From assembly GCF_019402445.1 (NCBI RefSeq), contig NZ_SRZM01000172.1, forward strand, positions 1 through 7,391: a stretch of DNA of 7,391 nt. The letters are read 5' to 3'. The stretch comes from Brachyspira pilosicoli (GTDB taxonomy: Bacteria > Spirochaetota > Brachyspiria > Brachyspirales > Brachyspiraceae). The notes below the pieces were generated by a model that was given only the letters and a program-made list of their open reading frames with translations, had not been told where the DNA came from and did not search any database. Both the position numbers and the translations under genes were made by a program. Positions 7,000-7,391 of the stretch are shown here, one piece after another (position 1 is the stretch's first letter; each line of letters starts with the position of its first letter).

Positions 7000-7391
7000 A
7001 TGCTGTTTAATTCTACGGACTTTTTGATATTTTTTCCTATAACGCTTATTTTATATTGGATATTTCCAAAAAAATTAAGATATATTTGTTTGTTTATAGC
7101 AAGTTATATCTTTTACATGTTTTGGAATCCTAAATATGCATTATTAATGGCAACTTCTACTGTTGTAACTTTTTTAAGCGGTATATTAATAGAGAAATTA
7201 AAATATAAAAGAATAGTTGTGGCATTTAGTTTTATAATAAATATTGCAATACTTGTGTTTTTTAAGTATTTTGACTTTTTACTTCAGAATATTAATATTT
7301 TGTTAGCGGCATTAAATATAGAGCTAGTAGAAAAGCCTTTTGATATAGTGCTTCCTGTAGGGATATCATTTTATACATTTCAGGCATTAAG
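7000..7391 (+). CDS. MBOAT family O-acyltransferase (AlgI-like), 3' end outside the window
   Basis: The first 130 codons of a polytopic membrane protein run off the right edge without a stop. The translation opens MLFNSTDFLIFFPITLILYW, the standard N-terminus of AlgI-type MBOAT proteins. It continues with ASYIFYMFWNPKYALL (34-49) and the family signature LPVGISFYTFQAL (118-130). Hydrophobic segments at about 7-22, 26-41, 45-65 and 71-88 fit the family's N-terminal membrane helices. MBOAT enzymes of this group transfer acyl groups, usually acetyl, to cell-surface polysaccharides across the inner membrane. The catalytic histidine lies further downstream and cannot be checked here. Full-length members are around 450-500 residues, so roughly the first quarter is present. 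The ATG at 7000 is the only start that fits the conserved N-terminus. It is transcribed divergently from dnaG. The acceptor is unknown; DltB is less likely given the N-terminal sequence. Confidence 0.9.
   Translation, partial: MLFNSTDFLIFFPITLILYWIFPKKLRYICLFIASYIFYMFWNPKYALLMATSTVVTFLSGILIEKLKYKRIVVAFSFIINIAILVFFKYFDFLLQNINILLAALNIELVEKPFDIVLPVGISFYTFQAL

Noticed and set aside
6973..7010. Very short open frames just upstream of the MBOAT start (ATG at 6973 and at 6984), possible leader peptides
   Set aside because: They have 4 and 8 codons, no ribosome binding site and no codon bias suggesting attenuation; chance ATGs in AT-rich DNA are sufficient.
1..7391. CRISPR array, tRNA/rRNA, insertion sequence, phage or defence system
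   Set aside because: I looked for regular repeats, terminal inverted repeats, cloverleaf-like blocks and transposase or nuclease motifs on both strands and saw none; nearly all of the window is filled by recognised genes.

Overview
The window is a very AT-rich stretch (visibly far below 40% GC) of an ordinary bacterial chromosome. The primary sigma factor and primase proteins, the extreme AT bias and the family mix (GT4 glycosyltransferase, AasS/AAE15-like acyl-activating enzyme, MBOAT acyltransferase) best suit an anaerobic spirochaete such as Brachyspira. That assignment is an inference from protein flavour and composition, not from a marker gene.

Layout: (1) 53-1174 (+), a complete GT-B family-4 glycosyltransferase. 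(2) 1267-3138 (+), an AMP-forming long-chain acyl-activating enzyme, annotated fadD-like, whose motifs look more like the acyl-ACP synthetase/AAE15 group. (3) 3148-3180, a strong hairpin between convergent genes that can end transcription from both sides. (4) 6759-3192 (-), the replication/transcription pair dnaG-rpoD. The two genes overlap by about 11 bases, and the ribosome binding site of rpoD lies inside the end of dnaG. (5) 6760-6999, a 240-base AT-rich divergent intergenic region with a plausible dnaG promoter and a weaker candidate promoter for the next gene. (6) 7000 to the right edge (+), the first 130 codons of an AlgI-type MBOAT O-acyltransferase, cut by the window.

How the genes fit together: dnaG-rpoD is the familiar macromolecular-synthesis arrangement (primase plus housekeeping sigma factor), here with no rpsU in front of dnaG. 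The glycosyltransferase, acyl-activating enzyme and MBOAT protein all have plausible roles in cell-envelope glycan or lipid metabolism, but they are separate transcription units and the sequence does not tie them into one pathway.

I see no CRISPR array, tRNA, rRNA, insertion sequence, toxin-antitoxin pair, phage gene or clear novel system. The points worth a second look are modest: the likely acyl-ACP rather than acyl-CoA specificity of the fadD-like gene, the start signals of dnaG and rpoD, and the regulatory DNA between dnaG and the MBOAT gene.
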